Part shown: one piece after another, positions 15,109-26,377 of the stretch
Layout of the letters: each line of letters begins with the position of its first letter
Position numbering within the stretch: the stretch's first letter is position 1
DNA from: Micromonospora inaquosa
Lineage (GTDB): Bacteria; Actinomycetota; Actinomycetes; Mycobacteriales; Micromonosporaceae
DNA length: 33,306 nt
Assembly: GCF_003857055.1 (NCBI RefSeq)
Contig: NZ_QGSZ01000141.1
Span: 1 to 33,306, forward strand
Direction of reading: 5' to 3'
The notes under the pieces: generated by a model
Databases searched by the model: none
The model's input: only the letters and a program-made list of their open reading frames with translations
What the model was told of the DNA's origin: nothing
Program-made: the position numbers and the translations under genes

Positions 15109-16281
15109 ACCGCGCGGCGTCAGCCACCGGCGGATCGGCAGGAAGGCCAGCAGCGCCAGGCTGATCCACACGTAGGCGTTGCTGCCCAGGAAGCCGTCGA
15201 CGCCGGTGAAGTCCTTCTCCCAGAACCAGACGGTCCGGCTGATCAGCAGCACGTACCCGATGGTCGCGGCGACCAGCAGGACCTGCCGTCGGCGGCCGGC
15301 CGGCGCGGCCATCGCGTTGTCGACCAAAAGGATCAACGCGGGCAGCAGCCAGACCAGGTGATGCACCCAGGTGACCGGGCTGACCAGGCACATCACCGCA
15401 CCGGTCAGTGCCAGACCGGTCGCCTCGTCGCCGGCCGCGACGGCGGCCCGGGACCGCCAGGCCCAGAGTGCCAGGGTGCCGAGCACCAGCAGCAGCCACA
15501 GCAGGGTGCTCGGGTGCTCCGGGTCGAGCCGGGCGACCACCCCGCGCAGCGACTGGTTGGAGACGAACGCCAACTCACCCACCCGCCCGGTGTTCCACAG
15601 CGCCTCGGTCCAGAACTCCCGCGACGCGTCCGGGAAGAGCGCGGCGGCCAGCAACGACACCCCGGCGGCCGTGCCGCTGGCGGTGAGCGCCGCCCGCCAA
15701 CGCCCGGTCACCAGCAGGTAGACGATGAACACGCCCGGGGTCAGTTTGATCGCCGTGGCGAGGCCGATGCCGACCCCGGTCCACCGGTTGCCGGCCGGCA
15801 GCAGCCGCAACAGGTCCACCGCCACCAGGAAGAGCAGCAGCGTGTTGACCTGGCCGAAGTTGACCGTCTCCCGCAACGGCTCGAACGCGGCGGCCAGGCA
15901 GAGCGCCACGGCGAGGGCGAACCAGCGGGTCCAGCCGGCGCGGCGGGCGATCGGGTCGACCAGCCACCAGATCAGCACCGTGGTGGTCGCCACGCTGGCG
16001 AGCACGCTCACCACGATCACGGCCGACCACGGCAGGTACGCCATCGGCAGCATGACCAGTGCCGCGAACGGCGGATAGGTGAAGCCGTACTGGGTGCCCG
16101 GCTTGAGGTAGTCGTAGATCTCCCCGCCGTCGTGCACCCACCAGGTCAACGCGCCGTAGTAGACCTTCAGGTCGAAGAACCCGTGCCGGACGGCCGCGAC
16201 GGCGAGGAACCCGGTGACCGCCGCAGCGAGCACCACCACCCCGACGACCTGCGCGGTTGTCCTGTTGGCACCCTGCGCCAC
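15007..16281 (-). CDS. GT87 family polyprenyl-phosphomannose-dependent mannosyltransferase
   Basis: This polytopic membrane protein of about 424 residues belongs to the GT-C superfamily, GT87 (DUF2029). Members such as mycobacterial PimE add alpha-1,2 mannose to lipid-linked or cell-envelope acceptors using polyprenyl-phosphate-mannose. The expected catalytic aspartate lies in the first periplasmic loop, FFDLKVYYGAL near residue 37. A conserved tract, FGQVNTLLLFLVAVDLL near residue 150, and about ten hydrophobic segments follow. The start GTG at 16281 follows GGGAG. The frame runs to 15007, overlapping the convergent GNAT gene by 102 bases, so the last 30 or so residues after the final membrane helix are antisense to that gene's C-terminal codons. 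The acceptor cannot be inferred. Confidence 0.87.
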   Translation of the reverse strand: MAQGANRTTAQVVGVVVLAAAVTGFLAVAAVRHGFFDLKVYYGALTWWVHDGGEIYDYLKPGTQYGFTYPPFAALVMLPMAYLPWSAVIVVSVLASVATTTVLIWWLVDPIARRAGWTRWFALAVALCLAAAFEPLRETVNFGQVNTLLLFLVAVDLLRLLPAGNRWTGVGIGLATAIKLTPGVFIVYLLVTGRWRAALTASGTAAGVSLLAAALFPDASREFWTEALWNTGRVGELAFVSNQSLRGVVARLDPEHPSTLLWLLLVLGTLALWAWRSRAAVAAGDEATGLALTGAVMCLVSPVTWVHHLVWLLPALILLVDNAMAAPAGRRRQVLLVAATIGYVLLISRTVWFWEKDFTGVDGFLGSNAYVWISLALLAFLPIRRWLTPRGSAVEASGVPQLDQPDRRAPAGQRHLIGRPLTVR

Positions 16282-16316
16282 CGTCGTCTCCCTCGCCCTG
16301 CGTAGGCTTCCGTCCC

Positions 16317-16907
16317 ATGGCTCTCGGGTACGTCCGCCCGGCGCGTCCCGAGGACGCCGGCGAGATCGCACGCATCCAACTCGCGACCTGGCGGGTCGCT
16401 TACCGTCGGATCCTGCCTCGGCATGTGCTCGACAACCTGGACGAGGCGTTCCTCGCCCGGCGGTGGAGCGCCGCCGTGCTGGAGCCGCCCTCAAGCGCGC
16501 ACCGGGTGCTGGTCGCCGTCGAACAGGCCGAGCAATCGTATCTGGTGGGGTTCGCCGCCTCCGGTCCGGCCGACGGGGAGGCATTGGCGCCGGGCGAGCC
16601 GGCCGACGCGCTCGGCCCGGACGTGGCGGCGGTGACCGACCTGCTGGTCGAGCCGCGTTGGGGCCGGCGGGGGCACGGTAGCCGGCTGCTCGCCGCCGCC
16701 GTCGACCTGTGGCGGGAGGACGGCCTGAGCAGGGCGGTCGCCTGGGCGTTCGACGCTGACGAGGCGACCCGCAAGTTCCTCACCAGCACCGGGTGGGAGC
16801 CCGACGGCGCGGCCCGCGCCCTTGACGTGGACGACATGCTGGTCCCCCAGGTCCGCCTGCACGTGGGCGTGCCGTCGGAGCCGGTGAGCGGGGAGTCACA
16901 GGAGTAG
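16317..16907 (+). CDS. GNAT-family N-acetyltransferase
   Basis: This 196-residue protein starts at the ATG at 16317. It opens with YVRPARPEDAGEIARIQLATWRVAYRRILP, a typical GNAT beginning. The acetyl-CoA motif is VTDLLVEPRWGRRGHGSRLL (RRGHGS loop) and the end of the fold is RKFLTSTGWEPDG. It shares layout and the VEPRWG wording with the GNAT gene at 14557 but is clearly diverged. It is divergent from the GT87 gene, with 35 bases between starts, and its end overlaps the convergent third GNAT gene by 12 bases. The substrate is unknown. Confidence 0.87.
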   Translation: MALGYVRPARPEDAGEIARIQLATWRVAYRRILPRHVLDNLDEAFLARRWSAAVLEPPSSAHRVLVAVEQAEQSYLVGFAASGPADGEALAPGEPADALGPDVAAVTDLLVEPRWGRRGHGSRLLAAAVDLWREDGLSRAVAWAFDADEATRKFLTSTGWEPDGAARALDVDDMLVPQVRLHVGVPSEPVSGESQE

Positions 16908-17366
16908 TTCGGCAATCAGTTCGTCGTCGTCCATGGCGCCCGTCGGTTGGAAGCCCAGCGAGCCGTAGAGGGTGGCGGCGTGGGTGTTGTCCGGGTGGTA
17001 GGAGAGGCGAACCGGTGGGTTGCCGTCCTTGGCACCCAGCCAGGTGGCCAGGGTCTGCACGGTGGCTCGGCCAACGCCCCGGCCCTGCTCGGCGGCGTCG
17101 ATGAGCATTCCGCCGATCCAGTGCGAGCCATCGTCGTCCACGCCCCACATCACGTGGCCGACAACGGTCTCGTCGGCGTACACCGCGAGCGAGGTCCACA
17201 CCCCGGAGCGCATGCTGAGCAGCAGGTAACGCGCGCCCAGCGCGGCCACGAACCGGCGCTGGTCGTCGCGCGGGGCGACATCGGCCACCGCCCGCCAGTT
17301 GTCGTCGTCAACCGGGCGCAGGGTGACCGGTCGACCGACACGGTCCAGATGTCCACCATCGATCAT
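16896..17366 (-). CDS. GNAT-family N-acetyltransferase
   Basis: This 156-residue protein opens with VTLRPVDDDNWRAVADVAP. The pyrophosphate loop is in GGMLIDAAEQGRGVGRATVQ, with the classical QGRGVG version of Q/RxxGxG/A. The tail SYHPDNTHAATLYGSLGFQP is the GNAT C-terminal signature. The family resembles spermine/spermidine-type and other small-molecule acetyltransferases, but the acceptor is not known. The start ATG at 17366 has no strong Shine-Dalgarno. It lies downstream of dapB on the same strand, separated by a palindromic element at 17394-17444, and overlaps the preceding plus-strand GNAT gene tail to tail. Confidence 0.87.
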   Translation of the reverse strand: MIDGGHLDRVGRPVTLRPVDDDNWRAVADVAPRDDQRRFVAALGARYLLLSMRSGVWTSLAVYADETVVGHVMWGVDDDGSHWIGGMLIDAAEQGRGVGRATVQTLATWLGAKDGNPPVRLSYHPDNTHAATLYGSLGFQPTGAMDDDELIAELLL

Positions 17367-17393
17367 CGGCGGATGCTACCCGGTCCGCGTCAA

Positions 17394-17444
17394 CAGATCT
17401 TGGTCAGTTTCCGTCCGCGCGGAACGGCAACTGTCCACGATCTG
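17394..17444. repeat. Long imperfect palindrome between dapB and a GNAT gene; terminator or dispersed repeat
   Basis: The arms begin CAGATC (17394-17399) and end GATCTG (17439-17444). The left arm reads CAGATCTTGGTCAGTTTCCG and the reverse complement of the right arm reads CAGATCGTGGACAGTTGCCG, so 17 of 20 positions agree, with pairing continuing to a small GC-rich loop after a one-base bulge. It sits 31 bases past the dapB stop and could end the long minus-strand unit. The AT-containing core and high symmetry look different from the surrounding DNA and fit a dispersed palindromic element. Confidence 0.6.
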
Positions 17445-17475
17445 CTTCAGCAACGGGGCGGAAGGACCCGGGTCG

Positions 17476-19730
<2,255 letters not shown>

Positions 19731-19777
19731 GTGGTGCTCCCGGTTCGACGAGGGGTGGGTGTTGCGAGGTACGACGA

Positions 19778-22162
19778 TCAGCTGTGCCGGGTCCGACGAC
19801 GCGGACGCTCGCCGCCCTCGCCACCCTCGCCGCCGTTACCGCCCTCGCCGCCGCGCTCCGGGCCACGCCCGCCACGGTCGGCGCCGCGCTCACGGTCCCC
19901 ACGGTCACGCGGAGCTCGGTCGCCCCGGTCCCGACCAGCCGGCCGGTCGCCAGCGGCGGCCTCACCGGCGGCCGGAGCCTCGGTGCCCTCCGGGCGAACC
20001 TTGTCGAGGTAGATCTTGCCGCGGGCGTCGATGTCCGCGATCTCGACCTCGACCCGGTCACCGACGTTGAGGAAGTCCTCAACCCGCTCGACCCGCTTGC
20101 CGTCGCCCACCTTGGAGATGTGCAGCAGGCCGTCACGGCCCGGCAGGAGCGAGATGAACGCACCGAACGCGGCGGTCTTGACCACCGTGCCGAGGAACCG
20201 CTCGCCCTGCTTCGGCAGCGTCGGGTTGGCGATGCCGTTGATCCGGTCGACGGCCGCCTGGGCCGACGGGCCGTTGGTGGCGCCGACGTAGATCGTGCCG
20301 TCGTCCTCGATGGAGATCTCGGCGCCGGTCTCGTCCTGGATCGCGTTGATGGTCTGCCCCTTCGGGCCGATCACCATGCCGATCTTGTCCACCGGGATCT
20401 TGACGGTGGTGACCCGCGGCGCGTAGTCGGACATCTCGGCCGGAGCCTCGATCGCCGCCTTCATCACGCCGAGGATGATCTGCCGGGCCTCGTTCGCCTG
20501 CTGCAGCGCGGCAGCCAGCACGTCCGACGGGATGCCGTTGAGCTTGGTGTCGAGCTGCAGCGCGGTGACGAACTCCGGAGTGCCGGCGACCTTGAAGTCC
20601 ATGTCACCGAACGCGTCCTCGGCACCGAGGATGTCGGTCAGCGTCACGTACTGGGTCTTGCCGTCCACCTCGTCGGAGATGAGGCCCATCGCGATGCCGG
20701 CGACCGGCGCCTTCAGCGGGACACCCGCGGAGAGCAGGCCCAGCGTCGAGGCGCAGACCGAACCCATCGAGGTGGAGCCGTTGGAGCCGAGCGCCTCGGA
20801 GACCTGCCGGATGGCGTACGGGAACTCCTCGCGCGACGGCAGCACCGGGATCAGCGCACGCTCGGCGAGAGCGCCGTGGCCGATCTCGCGACGCTTCGGC
20901 GAGCCGACCCGGCCGGTCTCACCGGTCGAGTACGGCGGGAAGTTGTAGTTGTGCATGTAGCGCTTGCGGTTCTCCGGGGAGAGCGTGTCCACCATCTGCT
21001 CCATGCGGAGCATGTTCAGCGTGGTGACGCCCAGGATCTGGGTCTCGCCCCGCTCGAACAGCGCCGAACCGTGCACCCGGGGCAGCACGCCGACCTCGGC
21101 GGTCAGCGCCCGGATGTCCCGCGGGCCACGCCCGTCCATGCGGACCTGCTCGCGCAGCACGCGGTTGCGCACCTCGGACTTGGTCAGCGACCGGAAGGCA
21201 GCGCTGAGCTCCTTCTCCCGACCCTCGAACCGAGCACCCAGCTCCTCGGCGACCCGGGCCTTGACCCGGTCCAGGGCCTCCTCGCGGTCGGCCTTGCCGG
21301 CGATGGTGATCGCCTCGGCCACCTCGGCGCGGGCCAGCTCGGCGACCGCGTCGTAGACGTCGTCCTGGTAGTCCAGGAAGACCGGGAACTCGGTGACCGG
21401 CTTGGCGGCGACCTCGGCCAGCTCGCTCTGCGCGCGGCACAGCTCACGGATCGCCGGCTTGGCGGCCTCCAGACCGCTGGCGACGACCTCCTCGGTCGGG
21501 GCGGTGGCACCGGCCGAGATGAGGGCGACGGCGTTCGGGGTGGCCTCGGCCTCGACCATCATGATCGCGACGTCGCCGTCCTCGAGCGTGCGGCCGGCCA
21601 CGACCATGTCGAAGGTGGCGCGAGCCAGCTCCTCCAGGGTCGGGAAGGCCACCCACTGGCCGTCGATGTGGGCGACGCGGGTCGCCCCGATCGGGCCGGA
21701 GAACGGCAGGCCGGACAGCTTGGTCGACATCGAGGCGGCGTTGATCGCCACGACGTCGTACGGGTGCTGCGGGTCGAGCGCCAGGATCGTCTCGACGACC
21801 TGGACCTCGTTGCGCAGGCCCTTGACGAAGGACGGGCGCAGCGGCCGGTCGATCAGCCGGCAGGTGAGGATCGCGTCCTCGCTGGGCCGACCCTCACGGC
21901 GGAAGAACGAGCCGGGGATGCGGCCCGCGGCGTACATCCGCTCCTCGACGTCGACGGTCAGCGGGAAGAAGTCGAACTGCTCCTTCGGGTGCTTACCGGC
22001 GGTCGTGGCGGAGAGAACCACCGTCTCGCCCAGCTGGGCGATGACGGAACCGGCGGCCTGGCGAGCCAGCCGACCGGTGGAGAAGGTGATCTCGCGGGTG
22101 CCGAAGGACCCGTTGTCGATCACGGCGGTGCGGGATTCGGTGCCGAGTTTGGTCTCGGTCAT
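19778..22162 (-). CDS. pnp: Polyribonucleotide nucleotidyltransferase (PNPase)
   Basis: PNPase degrades RNA from the 3' end by phosphorolysis and can add tails. The 794-residue chain shows the usual order: RNase PH-like domain 1 ([33 protein letters not shown]), an all-helical linker, and catalytic RNase PH-like domain 2 with [21 protein letters not shown] domain ([19 protein letters not shown], about 580-640) and an S1 domain ([26 protein letters not shown], about 650-720) follow. The last 75 or so residues are a tail rich in Arg, Gly and Asp, ending in RPRRRTRHS. Such tails are common in actinobacteria and probably bind RNA. The ATG at 22162 follows GGAG; an ORF start at 22195 adds 11 residues without support. 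It is 227 bases downstream of rpsO, with two hairpins between them. Confidence 0.97.
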   Translation of the reverse strand: MTETKLGTESRTAVIDNGSFGTREITFSTGRLARQAAGSVIAQLGETVVLSATTAGKHPKEQFDFFPLTVDVEERMYAAGRIPGSFFRREGRPSEDAILTCRLIDRPLRPSFVKGLRNEVQVVETILALDPQHPYDVVAINAASMSTKLSGLPFSGPIGATRVAHIDGQWVAFPTLEELARATFDMVVAGRTLEDGDVAIMMVEAEATPNAVALISAGATAPTEEVVASGLEAAKPAIRELCRAQSELAEVAAKPVTEFPVFLDYQDDVYDAVAELARAEVAEAITIAGKADREEALDRVKARVAEELGARFEGREKELSAAFRSLTKSEVRNRVLREQVRMDGRGPRDIRALTAEVGVLPRVHGSALFERGETQILGVTTLNMLRMEQMVDTLSPENRKRYMHNYNFPPYSTGETGRVGSPKRREIGHGALAERALIPVLPSREEFPYAIRQVSEALGSNGSTSMGSVCASTLGLLSAGVPLKAPVAGIAMGLISDEVDGKTQYVTLTDILGAEDAFGDMDFKVAGTPEFVTALQLDTKLNGIPSDVLAAALQQANEARQIILGVMKAAIEAPAEMSDYAPRVTTVKIPVDKIGMVIGPKGQTINAIQDETGAEISIEDDGTIYVGATNGPSAQAAVDRINGIANPTLPKQGERFLGTVVKTAAFGAFISLLPGRDGLLHISKVGDGKRVERVEDFLNVGDRVEVEIADIDARGKIYLDKVRPEGTEAPAAGEAAAGDRPAGRDRGDRAPRDRGDRERGADRGGRGPERGGEGGNGGEGGEGGERPRRRTRHS

Positions 22163-22238
22163 GTGCTGTCGTGCTCCTTCGCGTCGTGGGCCCACGACAT
22201 CGGGGAGCTGCTCAGCCGGCCGGTCTTCGATCGAAGCG

Positions 22239-22272
22239 CCCGGGTGGCCGGCATGATGCCGGGGTTCCCGGG
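22239..22272 (-). other. Stem-loop in the rpsO-pnp intergenic leader
   Basis: Outer arms CCCGGG (22239-22244 with 22267-22272) flank an inner stem around GCCGGC (22247-22252 with 22258-22263, one mispair). It would lie about 75 bases before the pnp start on the transcript. A perfect 12-base palindrome, CTTCGATCGAAG, sits 2 bases away at 22225-22236. In E. coli this leader contains an RNase III-cut hairpin used for pnp autoregulation. A similar role here is an inference from position. Confidence 0.4.
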
Positions 22273-22353
22273 GGCCACTACCGGAGACCGGTACGCTGAC
22301 CGGCTCCCTCTCGGGTGGTCGCGCGGCCCGTGTTTCTTCAGGTGGGACGCGGT

Positions 22354-22385
22354 ACGGGGGAGCGGCCGTCCGGCCACTCCCCCGT
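22354..22385 (-). terminator. Terminator or processing hairpin after rpsO
   Basis: ACGGGGGAG (22354-22362) pairs with the matching segment at 22377-22385, followed by a C-A mismatch and five more pairs around a two-to-four-base tip. The base of the stem is four bases past the rpsO stop. It may be a partial terminator that lets some transcripts through to pnp, as in E. coli t1, or it may protect the rpsO 3' end. Confidence 0.7.
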
Positions 22386-22389
22386 CACG

Positions 22390-22659
22390 TCACCGGCGCA
22401 GACCGAGCCGCTCGATGAGCGACCGGTAGCGAGCAATGTCCTTCTTCTGGACGTAGTTGAGCAACCGACGGCGCCGGCCGACCAGCAGCAGCAGCCCACG
22501 GCGGCTGTGGTGGTCGTGCTTGTGCACCTTCAGGTGCTCGGTCAGCTCCGCGATCCGCTTGGTGAGGACCGCGACCTGAACCTCCGGCGAACCGGTGTCG
22601 CCCTCGGCGGTCGCGTACTCCGCGCGGATGCTGGCCTTGGCTTCCTGATCGAGCGCCAT
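22390..22659 (-). CDS. rpsO: 30S ribosomal protein S15
   Basis: S15 is an early-binding small-subunit protein that contacts 16S rRNA at the central-domain three-way junction. The 89-residue length is exact for the family. The sequence is all-helical with the family blocks [40 protein letters not shown] and the C-terminal [12 protein letters not shown]. The start ATG at 22659 follows AGGGAGA. It precedes pnp as in most bacteria. The 199-base gap to ribF holds a possible autoregulatory leader, described as a finding. Confidence 0.98.
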   Translation of the reverse strand: MALDQEAKASIRAEYATAEGDTGSPEVQVAVLTKRIAELTEHLKVHKHDHHSRRGLLLLVGRRRRLLNYVQKKDIARYRSLIERLGLRR

Positions 22660-22858
22660 GTTCTCCCTGTTTCGATGGGTTGATCAAGTGGGTGTCCGTC
22701 GTCCCGATGGACCGGGAACGGACCGGTTCCTCGCACCCGCGGCGTCGAGCAGGCACGCGAGGCCCCACGCCGGTCACCCGACGTCCCGGCAAGACTACCA
22801 GCACTCGCCGGTAACACCCGGCGAAGGGCCTCGGTGGCGCCCCGTCACCGCACGACGA

Positions 22859-23788
22859 TCAGGCCAGCGCCCGCCGGGTGCGCTCGACGTCCTGGTTCAT
22901 CTGGGCGATCAGCGGCTCGATCGAGTCGTACCGGACCTGACCGCGCAGGTGCGCCACGAAGTCCAGGGCCAGCCGCTCGCCGTACAGGTCGCCGGAGAAG
23001 TCCAGCACGTACGCCTCCACCCGCCGCTCCCGGCCGGAGAAGGTCGGGTTGGTGCCCACCGAGACCGCCGCCAGCAGCGGCTCGCGCTGACCCCGGCGGA
23101 TCAGCCGGGCCGCGTACACCCCGTCGGCGGGCACCGCCGCGTACCGGTGGCAGAGCAGGTTCGCGGTGGGGAACCCCAGCTCCCGGCCCCGCTGGTCGCC
23201 GCGGACCACGACCCCCTCCAGCCGGTGTGGGCGGCCCAGCGCGGCGGCTGCCGCGCCCACGTCGCCCGCGTCGACGCAGGACCGGATGTACGTGGAGGAG
23301 AAGACGGTGCCGTCCTCGGCGACCAGCGGGCCGCCCTCCACGCCGAAGCCGAACGTCTGACCCAGCCGTTCCAGCAACGCCACGTCGCCGGCCGCCCGGT
23401 GCCCGAAGCGGAAGTTGCTGCCGACCACCACCAGCGCCGCGTGCAGGTGCTCGACCAGGACGTCGTGCACGAACTGCTCGGCCGGCACCCGGGAGAACTC
23501 CGGGGTGAACGGCACCACGCAGAGCACGTCCACGCCGAGCGCCTCGATCAGCTCGGCCTTGCGGGCCGGCTCGGTGAGCACCGCCGGGTGCGAACCGGGG
23601 CGGACCACCTCGGCCGGGTGCGGGTCGAAGGTGACCACCACCGACTGCACGCCCAGCTTGCGGGCCCGGGCCACGGTGTGCCCGATCGTCGCCTGGTGCC
23701 CCTTGTGCACTCCGTCGAAGACGCCGATGGTGACCACCGAGCGTCCCCACCCGCCGGGCGCCGCGTCGTAGCCCCGCCACCGCTGCAT
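22859..23788 (-). CDS. ribF: Bifunctional riboflavin kinase/FAD synthetase
   Basis: RibF phosphorylates riboflavin to FMN and then adenylates FMN to FAD. The 309-residue protein starts with the adenylyltransferase domain, where GVFDGVHKGHQ supplies the HxGH nucleotide-binding motif and VVTFDPHPAEV the second conserved block. SSTYIRSCVDAGDV replaces the SSTRIR of many bacteria by tyrosine, as in other actinobacteria. The C-terminal riboflavin kinase domain starts near residue 185 with GVVVRGDQRGRELGFPTANL (the PTAN motif), and ends in VGTNPTFSGRERRVEAYVLDF. The start ATG at 23788 follows GAGAGGA. It lies 75 bases downstream of truB, an order shared by many bacteria. Confidence 0.96.
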   Translation of the reverse strand: MQRWRGYDAAPGGWGRSVVTIGVFDGVHKGHQATIGHTVARARKLGVQSVVVTFDPHPAEVVRPGSHPAVLTEPARKAELIEALGVDVLCVVPFTPEFSRVPAEQFVHDVLVEHLHAALVVVGSNFRFGHRAAGDVALLERLGQTFGFGVEGGPLVAEDGTVFSSTYIRSCVDAGDVGAAAAALGRPHRLEGVVVRGDQRGRELGFPTANLLCHRYAAVPADGVYAARLIRRGQREPLLAAVSVGTNPTFSGRERRVEAYVLDFSGDLYGERLALDFVAHLRGQVRYDSIEPLIAQMNQDVERTRRALA

Positions 23789-23863
23789 GCCGTTCCTCTC
23801 TGCTGTCCCGCCGGCCGGCGGGTCGACACCGCCGGCTGCGGGCCGACGGACCTGCGCCCGCTG

Positions 23864-24748
23864 TCAGGCCGGGGCGAGCACGATCTCCGCCCGAGCGCGC
23901 CCGTCCCGCTCGCTGACGATAGCGATCAGGCCGCCGGCCGGCCCGAAGACGGCGTACGGCCCGGTGAGGCCGGCCGGAGTCAGTGGTCCGCCGTGGGAGA
24001 GCACCCGGGCCTCGTCGAGCGTGGCCTCCCGGCGCGCGAAGAACCGGTCCGCCGCCGCGTCCAGTGGCAGGTTCACCACGTCCGGGGCGCGCTGCTCCAA
24101 CTCGTCGAGGGTCGCCGCCTCCGCGAGGGTGAAGCCACCCACCGCGGTGCGTCGCAACGCCGTGAGGTGCCCGCCGACGCCGAGCACCAGGCCCGCGTCC
24201 CGGGCGATGGCCCGGATGTACGTGCCGGAGGAGCAGGTCACGTCCACGTCCACGTCCACCACGTCCGGCTCGGTGCGACGGATCGCCAGCACCTCCAAGC
24301 GGGAGATGGTGACCCGCCGCGCCGGCAGTTCGACGCTCTCCCCGTCACGGACCCGCTTGTACGCCCGCTGCCCGTCGATCTTGATGGCGCTGACCGCGCT
24401 CGGCACCTGGTCAACCTCGCCGCTGAGACCGGCCAGCGCCGAGCGGATCGCCTCGTCGGTGACCTGGCCGGCCGGCACGGTGGCGGTCACGTCGCCCTCG
24501 GCGTCGTCGGTGACGGTGGTCTGGCCGAGCCGGATGGTGCCGGTGTAGCTCTTGCCCGCACCGATCACGTACGTCAGCAGTCGGGTGGCCCGACCGACAC
24601 CGATCACCAGCACCCCGGTCGCCATCGGGTCGAGGGTGCCGCCGTGCCCGACCCGCCGGGTCTTGGCCAGTCGGCGGATCCGCGCCACCACGTCGTGCGA
24701 CGTCATGCCGCCGGGCTTGTCGACCACGATCAGACCATCGGTGCTCAC
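23864..24748 (-). CDS. truB: tRNA pseudouridine synthase B
   Basis: TruB makes pseudouridine at position 55 in the T-loop of tRNAs. The catalytic aspartate is in HGGTLDPMATGVLVIG near residue 40, and the family blocks DKPGGMTSHDVV, VPSAVSAIKIDGQRAY and SSGTYIRAIARD are all present. The protein is about 294 residues, including the C-terminal PUA-like end. The start is uncertain between GTG at 24748 (VSTDGLIVV) and TTG at 24757; I use the GTG. It belongs to the truB-ribF pair, and its upstream neighbour is the MATE transporter 90 bases away. Confidence 0.95.
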   Translation of the reverse strand: MSTDGLIVVDKPGGMTSHDVVARIRRLAKTRRVGHGGTLDPMATGVLVIGVGRATRLLTYVIGAGKSYTGTIRLGQTTVTDDAEGDVTATVPAGQVTDEAIRSALAGLSGEVDQVPSAVSAIKIDGQRAYKRVRDGESVELPARRVTISRLEVLAIRRTEPDVVDVDVDVTCSSGTYIRAIARDAGLVLGVGGHLTALRRTAVGGFTLAEAATLDELEQRAPDVVNLPLDAAADRFFARREATLDEARVLSHGGPLTPAGLTGPYAVFGPAGGLIAIVSERDGRARAEIVLAPA

Positions 24749-24838
24749 GTCGGCCAAGCCTGCCAGACGGCTCGTACCCCCCAGTGCCTGGGCGGGCCGT
24801 TACGTGACCCGGACGACCGGCAGCGCCAGCAGGGGCTC

Positions 24839-26173
24839 TCAGCGGACCGCGCCGGTGACCGCCCAGCCACCGTCGCGCAGTCGCAGCAGCAGGGCGACCA
24901 GCCGGATCACCACGAACAGGGTGAGCCCGGCCCAGATGCCGCCCAGCCCGAGTTCGAACGCGTACGCCAGCCAGATGGCCGGCAGGAAGCCGCCGAGCGC
25001 CGCCACGATGGTGAGGTTGCGCAGGTAACGCACGTCGCCAGCGCCGATCAGCACGCCGTCGAGGGCGAACACCACCCCGGCCAGCGGCAGCATGACGACG
25101 AACCACGGCCAGGCCACCATGGCCTGTTCGCGTACCCCCGGATCGGAGCTGAACCACGACGGCACGATGCCGGCGCCGGCGGCGATGAGCAGCGCGAAGG
25201 CGACGCCACAGACGCCGCCGACAAGCCCGACCCGGCGGGCGAGCGCCCGCGCCCCCGCGTCGTCGCCGGCGCCGAGCGCGGCACCGACCAGGGACTGGGC
25301 GGCGATGGCGAGGGCGTCGAGCACCAGCGCGGTGAAGAACCAGAGTTGCAGGGCGATCTGGTGGGCGCCGACAGCGGCGGCACCGAAGCGGGCGGCGACG
25401 GCGGTCGCCGACAGGAAGCTGGCCTGGAACGCCAGCCCACGGATCAGCAGGTCCCGGCTGAGCACCAACTGTTGGCGGATCACGCGGGGCCGGGGTCGCA
25501 GCGACACCCGCTCACCGATCAGGGCGGCGGCGAAGAGCACCCCGCAGAGGGTCTGCGCGACGACGTTGGCCACCGCCGAGCCGACCAGACCCAGCCCGCC
25601 GGGGTAGACCAGCAGCGGGCAGAGCAGCGCGGAGAGCAGGTTGGGGCCGAGCACGAAGAACAATGGGCGGCGGGTGTCCTGCACGCCGCGCAGCCAGCCG
25701 TTGCCGGCGGCGGCGAGCAGCAGGCCGGGAGCGCCGAGGGCCGCGATCCGCAGCCACTGCGCGGCGGCGTCGGCGACCTCGCCACCACCACCGACGAGGG
25801 TACGGGCGAGCGCGCCACCGCCGAACTGCATGCCGATCGCGATCAGCAGACCGACACCGAACGCCAACCAGGACGACTGGACGCCTTCGGAGACGGCGGC
25901 TGCCCGGTCACCCGCGCCGAAGCGGCGGGCGGCGCGCCCGGTGGTGCCGTAGGCGACCACGGTGCCGACCCAGGCGGTGAGCGTCATGACCGTGCCACCC
26001 ACGGCGAGCGCGGCGAGCGGCACCCGGCCGAGGTGACCGACCACGGCCGTGTCGACCAGCACGTAGAGCGGTTCGGCGGCGAGCACCACGAGGGCCGGCA
26101 GGGCGAGCGCGGCGATCCGGCGCGGCGAGGCGGGCCCTTCGGTGGCGGCGGGGGTGGGGGTGAGCTGGCTCAT
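24839..26173 (-). CDS. MATE family (DinF-like) efflux transporter
   Basis: This protein of about 444 residues has about twelve hydrophobic helices in two homologous halves. The opening EPLYVLVDTAVVGHLGRVPLAALAVGG is the classical DinF-type signature, with an acidic residue in helix 1 that binds the coupling ion. WLRGVQDTRRPLFFVLGPN and GDVRYLRNLTIVAALGGFLPAIWLA are also typical. MATE proteins export drugs or metabolites with sodium or proton coupling. The substrate is unknown. The start ATG at 26173 follows GAGGATC; an in-frame ATG at 26209 adds 12 residues. In related genomes a DinF-type transporter follows the DHH phosphoesterase gene, but here the 26174-28479 block lies between them. Confidence 0.93.
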   Translation of the reverse strand: MSQLTPTPAATEGPASPRRIAALALPALVVLAAEPLYVLVDTAVVGHLGRVPLAALAVGGTVMTLTAWVGTVVAYGTTGRAARRFGAGDRAAAVSEGVQSSWLAFGVGLLIAIGMQFGGGALARTLVGGGGEVADAAAQWLRIAALGAPGLLLAAAGNGWLRGVQDTRRPLFFVLGPNLLSALLCPLLVYPGGLGLVGSAVANVVAQTLCGVLFAAALIGERVSLRPRPRVIRQQLVLSRDLLIRGLAFQASFLSATAVAARFGAAAVGAHQIALQLWFFTALVLDALAIAAQSLVGAALGAGDDAGARALARRVGLVGGVCGVAFALLIAAGAGIVPSWFSSDPGVREQAMVAWPWFVVMLPLAGVVFALDGVLIGAGDVRYLRNLTIVAALGGFLPAIWLAYAFELGLGGIWAGLTLFVVIRLVALLLRLRDGGWAVTGAVR

Positions 26174-26377
26174 CGTCGCCGATCCTCGCACGCCCCCTGT
26201 AAGGATCACAAGACTTCTGATGACTTACGCATCCGCCCTCTGACCGGCCCTCCGGGAGTCGACTGCCGATCCCGGCCCTGACGCGTTCCATGTCGGCGCA
26301 TCCCGATTTGTGGCGCTCACTACCCTGGCCGAGGCTCCCAAACGGGGGCACCATGACAGCGATAGGCCGTTATTACA

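Noticed and set aside
19784..22429. Open frame of 881 codons on the plus strand opposite pnp
   Set aside because: Its sequence is the low-complexity mirror of PNPase codons. PNPase is unmistakable on the minus strand.
22658..26281. Open frame of 1207 codons on the plus strand opposite ribF, truB and the MATE gene
   Set aside because: It is the antisense shadow of well-identified genes. Its translation is rich in Gly, Arg, His and Gln with no domain match, as expected in high-GC DNA.
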